Part shown: positions 1 to 12,693 of the stretch, in pieces
How the letters are laid out: every line of letters begins with the position of its first letter
How positions within the stretch are numbered: position 1 is the first letter of the stretch
Source of the DNA: Neckera pumila
Taxonomy: Eukaryota; Streptophyta; Bryopsida; Hypnales; Neckeraceae
Reading direction: 5' to 3'
Length of the DNA stretch: 64,000 nucleotides
Assembly (NCBI GenBank): GCA_963969595.1
Contig: OZ018415.1
Span: 6,448,001-6,512,000 of the forward strand
The notes under the pieces: generated by a model
The model's database searches: none
What the model saw: only the letters and a program-made list of their open reading frames with translations
Told to the model about the DNA's origin: nothing
Made by a program: the position numbers and the translations under genes

Positions 1-1346
1 GAACCAAACAATACTTTTTTTTTAAGGAATTTGACAAAACAAAGTTAATACCTTGCCTTCCCTCCAACTTTAATTCAATAACATGTTGCCAGGAACACTA
101 AAGCTACAATAAAAAAAAAAGGGGGGGGGGTAGAGCCAACTATATTTTAATATATCATTCGTATTTAAGAGCCCAACCACATTTGGGTACATAATTCGTA
201 CTGTAAGAATTTTGTGTCCCAGGGCATCGACGATCCTACGGCGTGACCGTCTCTCCGACGATATCGTCAAGAGATTGAACCTCCGTCTCTCCATAGCAAG
301 CACGGAACATGCCTCCCATAGGACGAAGAATATCTTCGTCGTAACGGAACATGCCTCCGTTGGCGTGGAACATACCTCCCCCTCTTGCCATTCTAGGGTT
401 CCGCTCCCAAGCTCGGTCTTCGCTGAGTCGATACTTGAATTTTGCAATTTCTCCTGCTCGATCGCCATTTCCCGACAATCAGTCGCCTACGAGAACAACA
501 GGAGCGCTGATTCCTGTGCTTACAATCTAGTTTTAACAAATCCCAGTGTATTTGAGGAGGATCAATTGGAGGAAGTCAGTGGTCGCCTGCTCTTTATTCC
601 AAACTTTCGAAGCTGCGGAAGTCCAAAGTGGCGAGGATCAGCCGGCGACGGGGAGTTTCGTGATTGTCTCCATACGATTGTGGTCTGATTGTGGACCTGT
701 ACGTTAGGTTGCTTCGCTTCGGCTGGTCTTCTAGCTAGAAGTTATTTGTCAGGGCATTGTCGAGGTTTGTTCGATTTGAGAGTTGAGAATGTAGTACGCG
801 CTCTGCTGGAGGAGATGGGTTTTTGAAGTCTGGTTTGTGATTTCCAAGGTGTGGTCATCAGGTACGCTATTCTATTTTCTCTCTGTTTTTTGTAATTTTT
901 GTAGTCTTTTTGATTATTATTATTTTTTTTGCTGATTAATTGTAATCTTAATTAGAGTGTGCAATTATACACCCCGGTGACTTCATTTGTAACATGAGAT
1001 AGCAATTTCTTCATTGTACTACGATTGGTGGCACTTTGTTCCGAAGTTCTGGGAAATTTGCGTGAAATTTGCGTAATCAAGTCGTCTCAGTGGGATGTTT
1101 ATAGTTCGAGCGTATTGTGGATTGAAGGGCTTCATTGATATTTCCTGGCGACACTCAATGGCAGTATCGTAATTTGTGTTGTCTCTGGAAGGAAAATGTA
1201 CATTAATGAGATGCTAATTGGTGTTTGAATTGTGAGCAGCGTTTTTGAGGCGGAACGTGAAACTGCTGATTCCAGACGAACAACTAATTGTCTTTTTGCG
1301 AAGCAGATACGTTGAGGTGTGGTTTCCAGGAAGCAGTGTTGCCAGA
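1..1346. other. Upstream region of P4H1; possible small minus-strand ORF
   Basis: No gene could be confirmed here. A minus-strand reading frame at 236-478 encodes three spaced GGMF(R/H) motifs, but it lacks a convincing ATG and has a stop just upstream, so it could be one exon of a gene running off the left edge or chance. A G10 run preceded by an A run sits at 111-130. The sequence around 862 reads as a good splice donor (TCAG/GTACGC) and that around 1239 as an acceptor (GAGCAG), so a 5'-UTR intron of P4H1 between them is plausible. Confidence 0.3.
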
Positions 1347-4300
1347 ATGGGTCCCTCTAGATACGTCATCGTGCTCCTCACATTTGTGACGATCGGCATG
1401 GCTGGTGGTAAGTAGTCTTGACTGCAATTGTAACGCTTGGTGAATGCGTATGGTGTGGATTCTCTTGTAATCGTCAAGCTTTTGATCTTTTAGTAATGGT
1501 TCTTATTTTAAATATTGAACTTTTTGCAGGAGCCTTATTGCAGCTAGCGTTCTTGAAAAGATTAGAAGAAAGTAGTGGTACGTTTCTCGTCTGGATAAAT
1601 CCATATAGTCCCTATGGTTGGTGATATGATGTTCTACGACTCTTGTACATCCTTCAATTGCGTTTCTCTGTTTTTATGTCCCATCTTCTGTAAACGGTTA
1701 AGGTTATGAACTCTGACAAGATCTGGTAGCGAGTTCACTTGCATGGGATGAGTTCTGTTTTATTCATATTATTTCTCTGCTTTGTAGAATCCTTAACTTA
1801 GAGAAAGCTGAGATTTACGCTGAATTAAGGAATGTCAACAGGATCTGGGCTTCTCAATCTCAGAAGGGATTGGTCGGAATTCGATAATCAAACATTAGCA
1901 TCGGGTGAGCGAAATTCCTTGTTCTTTATGCTCATCTTGTGATTGCTTCAGCAGGGGACTTGATACAATGCTAGATTTTAGACCGTCTTAGATAATTATC
2001 GAGAGTTAGATCTAGTTTTGAATGTCACCTTTTCGTGCTCTGCAGGGATATCTCTGTGGCACAACGATGAAGGTGCAAGAACTTTGCGTGTTGGACTGGT
2101 AGGTGTTTTTTCTTACATCTTAAGTTGTCGATTGGCGACGTTATTCCATACCTTTTCATTGAGTTGCAGATCATTTGCTGAGTCCTGCCTTAGTATTTTA
2201 TCTGGAACAAGGGAATGGTGTGCAAATAGTATCCTTATGCATGGAGCATGATAAGATCTCTCCTATTTATAAATAGTGAAGGAGCAAACAGTTGATGTCA
2301 AATGTTGGAGTTAGAAAGATTCTTAATGGTTAATTGTTTCCTTGTTACCTAGCACAATTGATTGTCTTGTTAATTCGAATTGAGAAAGCGTTATCATGCC
2401 AACCACTGCTCCACAGACAGCAGCTGGACATTTTTCATTACAATTGTCATTACTATTTGTGTATCAATTCTCGAGCCTTCTGTTGGCTGCCATCTTTTGG
2501 AATGCAGATCAAGCAAGAAATTATCAGCTGGCAACCAAGAATCATTCTGTTGCATAACTTCCTCAGTGCTGATGTACGTTCATTTTCATTCTTGCATACT
2601 TAACTGCAAGTCTCAAGATAAGTATCGTCTACAAGAATTTGGCCTTGAGCCTAACGCGTTAGACGAATTTCCATATGCTTTCATTGGCACAGGAGTTTAT
2701 TGTATTGAAATAGCAATAGTTAGAAATATTTCATGGTGTGGTTGGAGAGCAATGTATGTTCCTCTTATCTTCCCATGCCGTGTATAAGCCCTCTTTCTAT
2801 ATGACTACGCGACGTTAAAGGTGAAAATGATTCCCTGCAGGAATGTGATCACCTGATCAATCTTGCACGTCCAAGACTTGCGAAATCAACAGTTGTGGAT
2901 GCTAACACAGGCAAGGCACGTATCCCAACTATTGGCTTTTCTTTATGCACATGGTAATGTCTGCGCTGTTTGTTGCTTCTCGGAAGCACACGTAGTATTG
3001 CTCCCGCTCCATAATTGAACAAGTGTATCGATCCAACGATTTGTTCATCAAGCCTGCTGGAGTTAGCCCTTGATCATCACACAATTGACCCGGAATTTCT
3101 GATATGCTTAGCAGAGTTTAAAAGATAGCTGTTTGTAGTCACTAATGTGAGCGTTGTGATGGGAATGTTCACTGGCTTGTTAGTTTTATTCTTGAAACTC
3201 TGTGTGACAGTTGCATTTTTTGACCAATTTCAACAGGGAATAGAGAGCAAGGTTCGAACAAGCACTGGCATGTTCTTGAATTCGCAGGATCGTAAGCATC
3301 GCACTATTCAGGTGAGGAACTGATTAAATATTTCATCTGTCAGTGAGTTCACCTGTGGTTGTAAGGCTGTTGGTGGAAGTATGAGTTTGTGCTTTTTCTT
3401 TCTTTCCATTGACGATGGCTTGCACCTTTTATCTTCAATGCGTGGGTTTGCATGGATCTTGTCCTCAGGCAATTGAAAATCGGATTGCAGCGTATTCTAT
3501 GGTACCTGTTGAGAATGGGGAACTGCTCCAAGTTTTACGGTGAGTTTGTTAGGGATGTGTGTATTGTCAATGCTTTCAGTTGCCACTGAACAAGAATATG
3601 CACTTGACTCTCTTATGTTGTGAATTCTGGATTTGGCTGTCATCTTCATTTTGGATTTATTTTTTACTAGCAAAAATTTGACCTCTGCTGGGATACGTCA
3701 TCTCGAGTTCAAATTAAATCCAGTCTCCCGTATTTCTGTCATCTGTTGTATCAGATGCAAATCATTTCTTTGTGGTTCTGAGCATCATTAATTATCTTGC
3801 TAACCAGGTATGAATCCGATCAATATTACAAGGCACATCACGACTACTTTTCTGATGAGGTAGTGTCTATTTTCTCTCTGAAAATTGATGTATGGAGTAA
3901 GGCGACCTCATTTGCTGGAAACGAGTATTCTTGCAAGAAGTGCGTCTAGTATTCATGCGTGCATATATTTTATAGTAGTTGTGAAGACCTGAAGCTGGTC
4001 ATTTGTGGGAGAGGGAATCACGTGTCAGAGTTGGTTTTGCAGGCCATACACCTTGATTTATCATAGATGTCTCGATAGTTTTCCGATTTGAAATTTGTTG
4101 ATAGACACTTCATCTGCATTTGAACCTAGGTTTTTTGCTGGTTCATATTTGGCCATGTATCTCTTTATACAAGTGAAGCCCTTACGCCAGACGCCGGATG
4201 TCTCAAATAATTGTCGCCCTTGTTTTTCAGTTCAATTTGAAACGGGGTGGGCAGCGTGTGGCCACAATGCTCATGTACTTGACCGAAGGAGTTGAAGGGG

Positions 4301-5429
4301 GTGAAACGATTTTCCCAGGGGTACAATCCATTCTATCATCTCAAATTCCTTCTGATCTCCTGCAATTTAGGGCATAAGGACAGTAGTAGGCACCCCATCA
4401 GTTTTTTGGAATTTTTTGGATTTATCACTCATTATTTTGTGCCGCTTGTTGATCTCAGGCTGGAGACAAAGAGTGTAGCTGTGGTGGGGAAATGAGAAGA
4501 GGCATCTGTGTCAAACCTAAGCGAGGTGATGCGGTCCTTTTTTGGAGCATGGTAAGTGCCTCTTATTTTCTCGCACCTACCATGTCTCTTTATTGTCAAT
4601 GGTTGGGGTTACTGGCATATGCGTGGAACATGCCTTCCCGAAGCCATCTTACAACTCTTCTTCATTGTAAAATTTTCACGCATTTACGATTGGGTGGTAA
4701 GCTAAAAATATTTTTAAATTACTCATTTTACAAGAATACCATTACCAAAAGATTGGTGCACCTTTATCAATTAGATGTTACTTGACCCTTGATGACTGAA
4801 GTGAAAATAGAAAGTCCACTTTAACGGAGTATAGTTAACTAGCTTGATATGTGCCTGACATTGGTTGGAAGTTTTGAAAGTGCTTCCATGCACGCTTCAT
4901 GTAAGTAATTGAAAATTGGAATAGAATTGATGTTTTTGCTTTTATTTTCAATGTAAACAACAGTAAAAGAGACCCCTAGGCAACAATCCTATACGGAATC
5001 TAATTTAAGCAGAATGAAGTAACATTAGGAATCCAAGCCTCCAATTCCGCATGGAACAATCACATAGAAGATCTATGGACAAATAGATTCAATTGTGTTG
5101 TAATGTAGATGATAGTAACTTTCTAGACGTATTCTTTCCATCCATTTTTGTAGGCCATATTTTCTTCTTCCAATAGTTTATTTAACAAATTTCCTTCTCT
5201 TCCTAGAACCTTCGTAGATGGTTCATTTCAACTCCTGCAACTTTTGTCCATTTACGCATAGGGATTGAGCATAAATTAGTTGCAAGCATGGTTCTGCGGT
5301 TAAGTGTCTGTTGATGTGCAGAAACTGGATGGATCAGTCGACCCATCAAGCCTTCATGGTGGGTGCAAAGTTCAGGCAGGAGAGAAGTGGTCATCCACCA
5401 AATGGATGAGGCAGCGAGCTTTTGACTAG
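1347..5429 (+). CDS. P4H1: Prolyl 4-hydroxylase, P4H1 type (12 exons, 284 aa)
   Basis: Fe(II)/2-oxoglutarate-dependent dioxygenase that hydroxylates peptidyl proline in secreted cell-wall proteins and acts in the ER/Golgi as a type II membrane protein. Exons: 1347-1407, 1530-1577, 1842-1904, 2046-2098, 2508-2573, 2841-2915, 3237-3311, 3469-3539, 3808-3859, 4231-4320, 4459-4551, 5322-5429. These sum to 855 nt with every phase matching. The N-terminus is a short hydrophobic signal anchor followed by KRLEES. The Fe-binding HxD is at H181-H182-D183 (KAHHDYF), the distal His is H261 (LHGGC), and the 2-oxoglutarate Lys is K271 (GEKW). Length and residue order match Arabidopsis P4H-1 (about 283 aa) almost end to end, including FNLKRGGQRVATMLMYLT. 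Intron 6 needs a GC donor (see findings). No breaks seen; it looks functional. The ATG follows the predicted 5'-UTR splice and is the only start that supplies the anchor. Confidence 0.95.
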
Positions 5430-6558
5430 GGTTTGGGAGGAAGAGCCATTACAAGGCCTTTTATTAGTTTCTACTGGTGTGACAGTCCAGTGATGCATGT
5501 AGTGAGAGACTTTGAGTAGAGTAAATTTTTTCATTCCGATTCTAGCTTCAGGGACGTTGAAATCGATGCCAAAATTTCCAGACGCATTTATTTGCCGTCG
5601 TGTAATAACCCAAATAGGCAGATAAGGGGTATTGCAAGGGATTGGAGAAACTGAATCTAGAATCTGTTCTCTCTTGGAAGAACGCTCAAAAGTAAGTTCA
5701 TGTCCAGTAATTTTTCCATGGTTGGAATTCATCTTCCTTATTTCTATCAGGGATAATGACTCTACAGAAACCGCTTGTCCGTGTGCAGCTACTGGATTTG
5801 TGAAGAAATTCAAACCTTCGTCTTCACTTTTTCCTTATATTTTCTTAGAGTACATTAAAGTTCAATGACTTCCAACAGTAAATCTGCATTTGACAAAGAT
5901 AATACTGTCCATTACTATTTCACTGCCCGTACACTGATTTGTCCAATCTTCTGTTTAAGGTCCCCCGGCGGGAGGGGGTGAATCTTTTACTAGGCAATTC
6001 TCTTCCTATTGTGCTCTTCCTAATTCTTACAATGGTATCGTATTTTGATTCTTTGCACATTGTTAGCACTACCTAAAAACTTCAAAAATATTACGAAAAA
6101 ACATTATGGTCTCTTTCAAGTGAACAAGTGAACAGAAATTTCCATTCTCATCAAACATTCTCAGCAAAGACATGCATATCGTGTGTACAGGACCAATTGT
6201 ATGACGCTCCCTTTACGGATAAAAAAAACTCTTCACAATTTGATCTGTACCCTGAATCTGGGATTCAAGGTTTAAAGTTACAAAGTTAAGTGGCATGGTC
6301 TTGATTTCAAGACCTTCCAAGCACTTAATGAATTTTCATTCTGCCTTGCTGAGATGGCAAAAGCTAGTAATTACAAGCAGCACCTGTTCGATGCAATAGG
6401 ATACCACCCTGAATAAATTGTTGGAAAAATCTCAAATTGCTCAAAATAGGTTAAAACACCACTGTCGACTATCCTCAAGGTATGATTATCAATACAAGTA
6501 CAAATATGTGCAGAGCTGGTTGGAGCTGCACTGAACGGAAAATCGAAGACCCGTTCCG
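5430..6558. other. Convergent intergenic region, P4H1 and PQ-loop gene
   Basis: The two genes converge here, so this stretch must hold both 3' UTRs and polyadenylation signals. I see no other gene, repeat family or RNA gene. Confidence 0.5.
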
Positions 6559-9401
6559 TCAGGCCAGCAATGGTGTGTACTCGCTCAGCTTGTCCTTTCT
6601 TGACTGAGCGTAGTGAGCTAGGTAATGCGCCTGTAACCATGCGATGAAACTTGAGTCAGCAGTTTTCTCAAGAGGTATACAGTTTGCCTTGGACAAAATC
6701 AAACCTTGCAACCATACACTCATGCAATGAAGGAGTGGAATCCAAACCTGTGAAAGTATGATAATGTCGAGGGAGACGGTTCCTAAGCTCCCCACAAGCC
6801 ATGGTGCCTTGGCGATAAGATCTTGCCTATGAATCAGTAGAGAAATGTCGGTCAGTACAGTATAAAAACACGGACGCGCATCACATCAAACTACTTCTCA
6901 CTCTTGTTCATTATGAGGTCGTGTAACATCATGAAGAAGGTCCCTCATTATAAGGACACTCAACATCAAGAAGAATATACCGCCGAGTAAATGAAGCTGG
7001 GTGACAGCACGCATACCAAGAGTAAAGCCGCATACAAATGGAGCTGCCGTACGTCAAATTTGCCGCAATTGCACAAAAAATCATAGCAAGTGATAAGCCC
7101 TCTACGGAACCGCGATCATTGTTCTTAACCACTTGCGATATTCGAGATCCCACGTAAAACGATGCGGATGACCATCTGCAGGAACAAACTTGAAATGATG
7201 AATTCTCGCATATCTTAGCTCCTAAGTTATAAATAAAGTGACCATGTCAACCGCATAATTCATCACCTACGCAAAAACAAATAAGTCACCAGTATCGCCA
7301 AGAGTAAGAAGAGTCTTATGTCCACCCCCACTTCAAAACAGCAGGTTGAACACATAAGAAGAGTTCGAGCCAGAAACATACCCAATCACAGTCCCAAAGT
7401 TCTTAATCCAAGGTGTTCTTGGATCTTTACAGATTGTCAGCAACTTTCTTCCAACCGCCAAACCCATCGTGCTGACAGCAGACTGATTACCCACTTTAAC
7501 ACCACGAGAGGCAGTCCCTAAACATACGAGACCAACCAGACTGACAACAGCAGCAACAGCTGCTCGCCGAACATTTGTACCATGCTTCCTGAGAGGTCCA
7601 TGGTGTATTCTGAGAAGTGGTCCAGTAGGAGGGCCGTACTCCAAGCCATATTGCATAATAACCCGTCGTAGCTGCTTGTTCATGGAAGGAGACGGAGAAG
7701 TATGTGAAGAACGTGCATTGAGATTCTCAAACTCAGAAATCTTGTCATCCCACGCCTGGTTTAACAGCAGAGGTGTTGCCTCTCCACGTTGATATTTTGC
7801 CAAATGTTTCTGCCATCCTTTTAATTGTTGTTCCCCCTCATTCTCAATATCTCTGGAACGGCCTGTATCTGTACCCCATACATGTTTTGATATCTTGGTC
7901 AGCCTTCAACATGCCATCAAGCAAAAGAAACCAATCCATATTGAGAGGTGTGACTCCGAAGCAACTATAAACAACTGAAACAATTCAATTCATCCCCTGA
8001 TTCACGCTCGCCAATGCAGAAAGTTGCATATCCTACCTTTGACATAAAGATTCCTCAAAAATGCCGCATAACACATAAAAGCGGGAAGTACATTTAAGAA
8101 TCTACTTTTCTAAGATTCTTACCTGACGGGACAGGGGACAGAGAGCACACTACAACTGAGCCGTCGAGTGTCGGCTGCTTCACATCCTCATATGTAGAAA
8201 GCAGCACTTCTTCCTGATCATGCGGTTTCTGATAATACATGTACTGGTACAAACAATTGTAGCCAAGTCAGAAATGTACAAATCGCACAACGGGAAAACT
8301 CAGTCGATGAGAATTATCGAAAAAACGATTGCATTAATAATCAGTTCCATCACCTGTGTGATTAAAGAGATGAGTGCTCGAAAAATGTATTTGCTTTCAC
8401 GATGTCTGGATACCATCAACTAAAGATGGAATCCACCTGCCCTTGCAATGAAATTGCCTAATTGCGTCAAAGAATTTAATTTACTAATTTTTTTTTAAAA
8501 AGAGCAACTCACCTGACTAATAACTACAAAGTCGGCGAACATAAAATAGCTGGCTGACAAATTCTGAGTTGCAAGCTGGTCCCCAGTAAGAAGACATCCA
8601 AGGAAGTTGAAAGTATCGCCCTACATGTGACAATTGCGGAATCAATGAGTAAGAAAACCTTCAAAGAACATTGAGGTCATCCGGTAATACAAGACACCAT
8701 GAACGGTCGAGTATCTACAACATGAGACAAACAAACCTAAGCAGAATAGAGCAACCATTCCTATAGCATATTACAAGTTCATGTCTATTCAATGAAAACT
8801 TCTCAGGTAGCATACGTTGCCCTGATCAATATCGTCCCTCCAACGACAATATCTATCCGATAGTCAGAAGTGCGACTACCAGTCCAGCATTCCCTGTCTC
8901 ACACCATAATTGTAACCAGATAATTTTACACGGTCTTGGTCTTCCCCAAAGAGAACGAACTGCTTGTCACTCCCGCAGTAATAATTTACAGCAGAACCTA
9001 AAATGCTACCCTACCGTGAATTCGCTTTGATAGCCTTAGTAACAGAATCAAAGAAGGACAATGCCTACGTTGAACTCGTTCAACGTTAGCAATAGCATTC
9101 CATACATCGTGTAGCCTTTGTCAGCTATGAAAAGAGAAAAATAACAGCATTAAAGGAAAGAAATGCGCACCGCAAGCCATTGAAAAAGGAACCACGGAGA
9201 AAGAGCTTCCGCACTCCGCAAGCGCCAGTTGCTGATAAACTGTGGCACTTGAGCGACCAACCAGAACAGAAGTGATGACAGGCCGAGGTAAAACGACGTC
9301 AACTCCCAGGAAGAGTAAACGCAATCCCCAAACCATGCTTCTATCCATAAGCTCGCCCCCGCCTTGCATCCACAAGCGGATTCGGCGTGCAATCCGTACA
9401 T
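6559..9401 (-). CDS. PQ-loop repeat transporter, vacuolar/lysosomal basic amino-acid type (8 exons, about 434 aa)
   Basis: Seven-helix PQ-loop (MtN3/SWEET-like clan) family related to PQLC2/YPQ exporters of lysine and arginine from lysosome or vacuole. The substrate here is inferred from the family. Exons in transcription order: 9401-9171, 8620-8513, 8243-8123, 7974-7911, 7852-7382, 7175-7017, 6826-6748, 6630-6559; total 1305 nt, phases consistent. The first PQ loop is at residues 52-56 (QVPQF) after the family's WIEAWFGDC N-terminus. A long hydrophilic loop (about 160-310) separates it from the second repeat, which reads RISQ (S345-Q346) instead of PQ, followed by GSVEGLSLAM and NLTYGSS as in plant homologues. 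The weakest point is the 58-nt intron 7853-7910 with a GTTGAA donor: without it the frame breaks, so a 1-nt frameshift is the alternative. The start at 9401 gives the expected N-terminal length. Confidence 0.8.
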
Positions 9402-10717
9402 GGTTGCGAATCTATCCCTCTTTGGAGAAATACGGATTCAAAGAGGGAACTCTAGCGCTTTTCACACCACGCCGTGCTGCGATCTAGTAGCTCTCACCAC
9501 AAGCGGCCGTCGTCCGTGCAATGCTACTGTAAGAGGAAACAGAGTTCCACTTCCGTGGCTACTCTGGCTATTGAAACCGAATCCCATGAACTTTCCAAAA
9601 TTGTCCAAACCTTCACTCTAATTCGAATCAAAAAAATCGAATTCGCTTTTTCCTTCGTTTAAAGGACGACAATTCACAGAAGCAAGCCTTCTCCAAGAAC
9701 CTCTAGGTTCACAGCAATTTCGACAAAAAGAAACAAACAACTCAACGTCGACCAACACGCGCGACAGATGCAATCTCAAAACGAACAATGCACTTTACAA
9801 TTCACTTGCCAAACTCTTTCCCCCGTCAAAATCAAAACTAATCCAAACTTATCCTCACTCCCAAACCAGCAGAAGCGCAAGAACGTAACTACACGCCTTC
9901 GAACTTAACCACAAGATCCCTCTCACCGCTTCCACCAATACTCTTAACCAATCCAACCTCCCTTCTTAAAAACTCTCAACACTTTCTCTTAATAAGCGCG
10001 TAACCTGTGTTGAATCACCACAGTACATACGCGGTAGCGGCTTGATAAGCCGTATTACTGCAGCAATCCGACATGGTTCCTCAGCAGCAGCAGCAGCAGC
10101 AAAAGTAGACTTCACTCCAACTCCGTCCGTCCAAGAAACACACTATAAACTCACTCACACACCAGCTCTTTCAATTAAAAAATTGCAATTAACAAAAAGA
10201 ATCGAATGTGCTCCCGTCCCGCTCCTAGTGGCCCACGCCTGATTCCGTCATGCACGCAAAATTCGTGTGCAGCGTCTTCGGCCGTCCAAATGTGAAAGAA
10301 ACGTAACTGAAGCGCTTTTTCTTGCGAAGCCGGCCCAGGGGAGAAGGGAGAAGCCACAAGAGGGGGAAAGCCAAGACCGCGGCGGAATGGTTGCTCCACA
10401 GGCAGTGGTACTGTACTTCCCATCAACGAAACCGCTGTCAGGAGACAAAAAGAACCTTGCCTACGTTCCCTTCGTTGCCCTACCTACGACTGACCTCTGC
10501 CTCTGGTCCGGCCTCTGGTCCGGCCTCAGTCCGAGATGTCTGCCATAGCCACAGAAATACCGGCGATCCTACCTCCCTGCGCAAGAACAGTATTTGGCAA
10601 GACAAGACAAGCGTGAGAAACGAGCGAGACTACTGGCACACACACGCGCCTATGCTAATTCGTATTGGCGGGCTGATTTGGAATTTTACTGCGGGATTCA
10701 CCAAATTCAAAATAGGG
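9402..10717. other. Upstream region of PQ-loop gene; short CAG repeat
   Basis: This is the promoter side of the PQ-loop gene. A CAG/GCA trinucleotide run lies at about 10080-10100. Several short frames are open, but none has recognisable protein features. Confidence 0.35.
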
Positions 10718-10775
10718 TAAGGTAACTACACCTAAAACCGCACAGTTAAGCAATTGAGCATGGTTTTCACTATTA

Positions 10776-11988
10776 CTAGTGTGGCCCTGTGCTGTTGGTC
10801 CAATTTTCATCTACTCCCGGTTCCACTCTTGGTTCTACTTCCGATTCTACTCCCAGTTCTACTCCCCGTTCCACTCCCAATACCAAGAACGCCACCAAAA
10901 TCAAAGTAAAAGTAATTTTCTAATTTTTTAATCAATAAATACTTTGAAATTCAATAACTTTTGCACCACCGCTCCAAACACCACAAAACCAAGCAGGTGC
11001 ACCCCTCCTCAGCGAGAGCTTTCCGATGGTACCAACACGCGGCCGGCGGACGCACGGTCAGGAAGTTGTCCACGCTACAAACAAAACAAAACAAAACAAA
11101 ACAAACAAACAAACAAACAAACAAACAAACAAACAAACAAACAAACAAACAAACAAACAAACAAACAAACAAACAAACAAACAAACAAACAAACAAACAA
11201 ACAAACAAACAAACAAACAAACAAACAAACAGCCTCATTTAAGGTATTGACTAGTGTGGCCCTGTGCCGTTGGCCCACTTTTCATCTACTCCCGATTCCA
11301 CTCCTGGTTCTACTTCTGATTCTACTCCCAGTTCTACTCCCAGTACCAAGAACGCCACCAAAATCAAAGTAAAAGTAATTTTCTAATTTTTTAATCAATA
11401 AATACTTTGAAATTCAATAACTTTTGCACCACCGCTCCAAACACCACAAAACCAAGCCGGTGCACCCCTCCTCGACGAGAGCTTTCCGATGGTACCAACA
11501 CGCGGCCGGCGGACGCACGGTCAGGAAGTTGTCCACGCTACAAACAAAACAAAACAAAACAAAACAAAACAAACAAACAAACAAACAAACAAACAAACAA
11601 ACAAACAAACAAACAAACAAACTCATTTAAGGTATTGACTAGTGTGGCCCTGTGCCGTTGGCCCACTTTTCATCTACTCCCGGTTCCACTCCTGGTTCTA
11701 CTTCTGATTCTACTCCCAGTTCTACTCCCAGTACCAAGAACGCCACCAAAATCAAAATAAAAGTAATTTTCTAATTTTTTAATCAATAAATACTTTGAAA
11801 TTCAATAACTTTTGCACCACCGCTCCAAACGCCACGAAACCAAGCCGGTGCACCCCTCCTCGATGAGAGCTTTCCGATGGTACCCAGCACGCGGCCGGGG
11901 GACGCACGGTCAGGAAGTTGTCCACGCTACAAACAAAACATAACAAACAAACAAACAAACAAACAAACAAATTGATTTAAGGTATTGA
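10776..11988 (-). mobile_element. Three head-to-tail Helitron-like units (10776-11250, 11251-11638, 11639-11988)
   Basis: Each unit begins on the plus strand CTAGTGTGGCCCTGTGC, carries a degenerate 12-bp repeat (GGTTCTACTCC type), a conserved core that includes CTAATTTTTTAATCAATAAA, and an (AAAC)n tract of very different length, and ends ATTTAAGGTATTGA. Read on the minus strand the unit ends in CTAG preceded by a 7-bp hairpin (GTGGGCC/GGGCCAC, one mismatch), as Helitron 3' ends do, and the insertion lies between A and T without a duplication. Units abut with no spacer. No Rep/helicase is present, so these would be non-autonomous. Tandem retroposons are the alternative. Confidence 0.6.
11080..11231 (+). 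repeat. (AAAC)n microsatellite
   Basis: Roughly 130 bp of uninterrupted AAAC units after a few AAAAC units, inside the first Helitron-like unit. Shorter tracts occur at about 11544-11622, 11932-11971, 14623-14665 and 15011-15117 in the other units. All three forward frames (NKQT) and all three reverse frames (VCLF) are open through the tract. Confidence 0.95.
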
Positions 11989-12388
11989 ACACAAATTTGT
12001 GGGGTCTCATTGGTAGTCAAAAGGGGATTTTAGATTCTCTTTGAATGCATTTTTTGGACACCATGTGAATAAACTATGAATTTTCAAAGTGCTGAAAATA
12101 GGTGTACCTAAAAGCAATCATAGAGTTATATGAATAGTGGAAATACTTTTTAGGCAAGAATATCCAATGTGTGATTTTAGAAACTGTGCAATTTGGGTGT
12201 AGTTACCTTAGATGGTTTTGTAGGACGGCCTCCGTCCCACGGTCCCACAGTGAAATAAGAGATAGACTAATTGAGCAATCCTACGCTAATTGTTATTGAA
12301 GGCTGATGCGGAATTTGCTGGCCTGTTTACCGGGGTTATCTGAATATCAAATATTGCCGAAAAGCAAATACAGGTATAGGTCAGTTGG

Positions 12389-12591
12389 TTGGGAGCCTCT
12401 TGTGGAGGCCATTTTGTCCCTGGAGAAAACGCAGGAACGTTTTATTTACAACGCATGAATTTTTTTGCAAATTCTGAGTTCATATTTGCAATCAGAGGCC
12501 CCAAATTAGATAGTAGAGGTGTTAATAATTGAATACAGACGGCACAAATTAGGCTTTCACTCTGGTCTTTACCTCCGCAAGAGGCTCCCAA
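12389..12591. mobile_element. Small TIR element (about 200 bp)
   Basis: A 20-bp inverted repeat, TTGGGAGCCTCTTGTGGAGG at the left and its complement with one mismatch at the right, bounds a non-coding 163-bp core. I found no convincing target-site duplication and no second copy in the window. Confidence 0.6.
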
Positions 12592-12693
12592 TATTCCTTG
12601 AGACACAAGTCACACAACCGTGTAGGTCATCGTAATACTGTACAGTGGATTTCAGTCAACTTGTGGAGCCGCTTGCGGTGAGTGTGTTCTTCG

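Larger units (their letters stand above)
10718..12210. mobile_element. MITE with TIRs and TA target site, interrupted by the Helitron-like array
   Basis: The ends are imperfect inverted repeats of about 30 bp: AGGTAACTACACCTAAAACC on the left and, reverse-complemented, AGGTAACTACACCCAAATTG on the right, each flanked by TA. Internal sequence on both sides of the inserted array (10776-11988) matches, in inverse orientation, the copy at 50140-50420, so the two halves belong to one element. Without the insert it would be about 280-300 bp. Confidence 0.8.

Noticed and set aside
70..478. Possible gene on the minus strand at the left edge
   Set aside because: Overlapping frames, no ATG for the better one and a stop just upstream. 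Kept only as a note.
10944..11372. Long open frames in all directions (NKQT / VCLF repeats)
   Set aside because: Products of an uninterrupted (AAAC)n microsatellite. A 4-bp repeat leaves all frames open.
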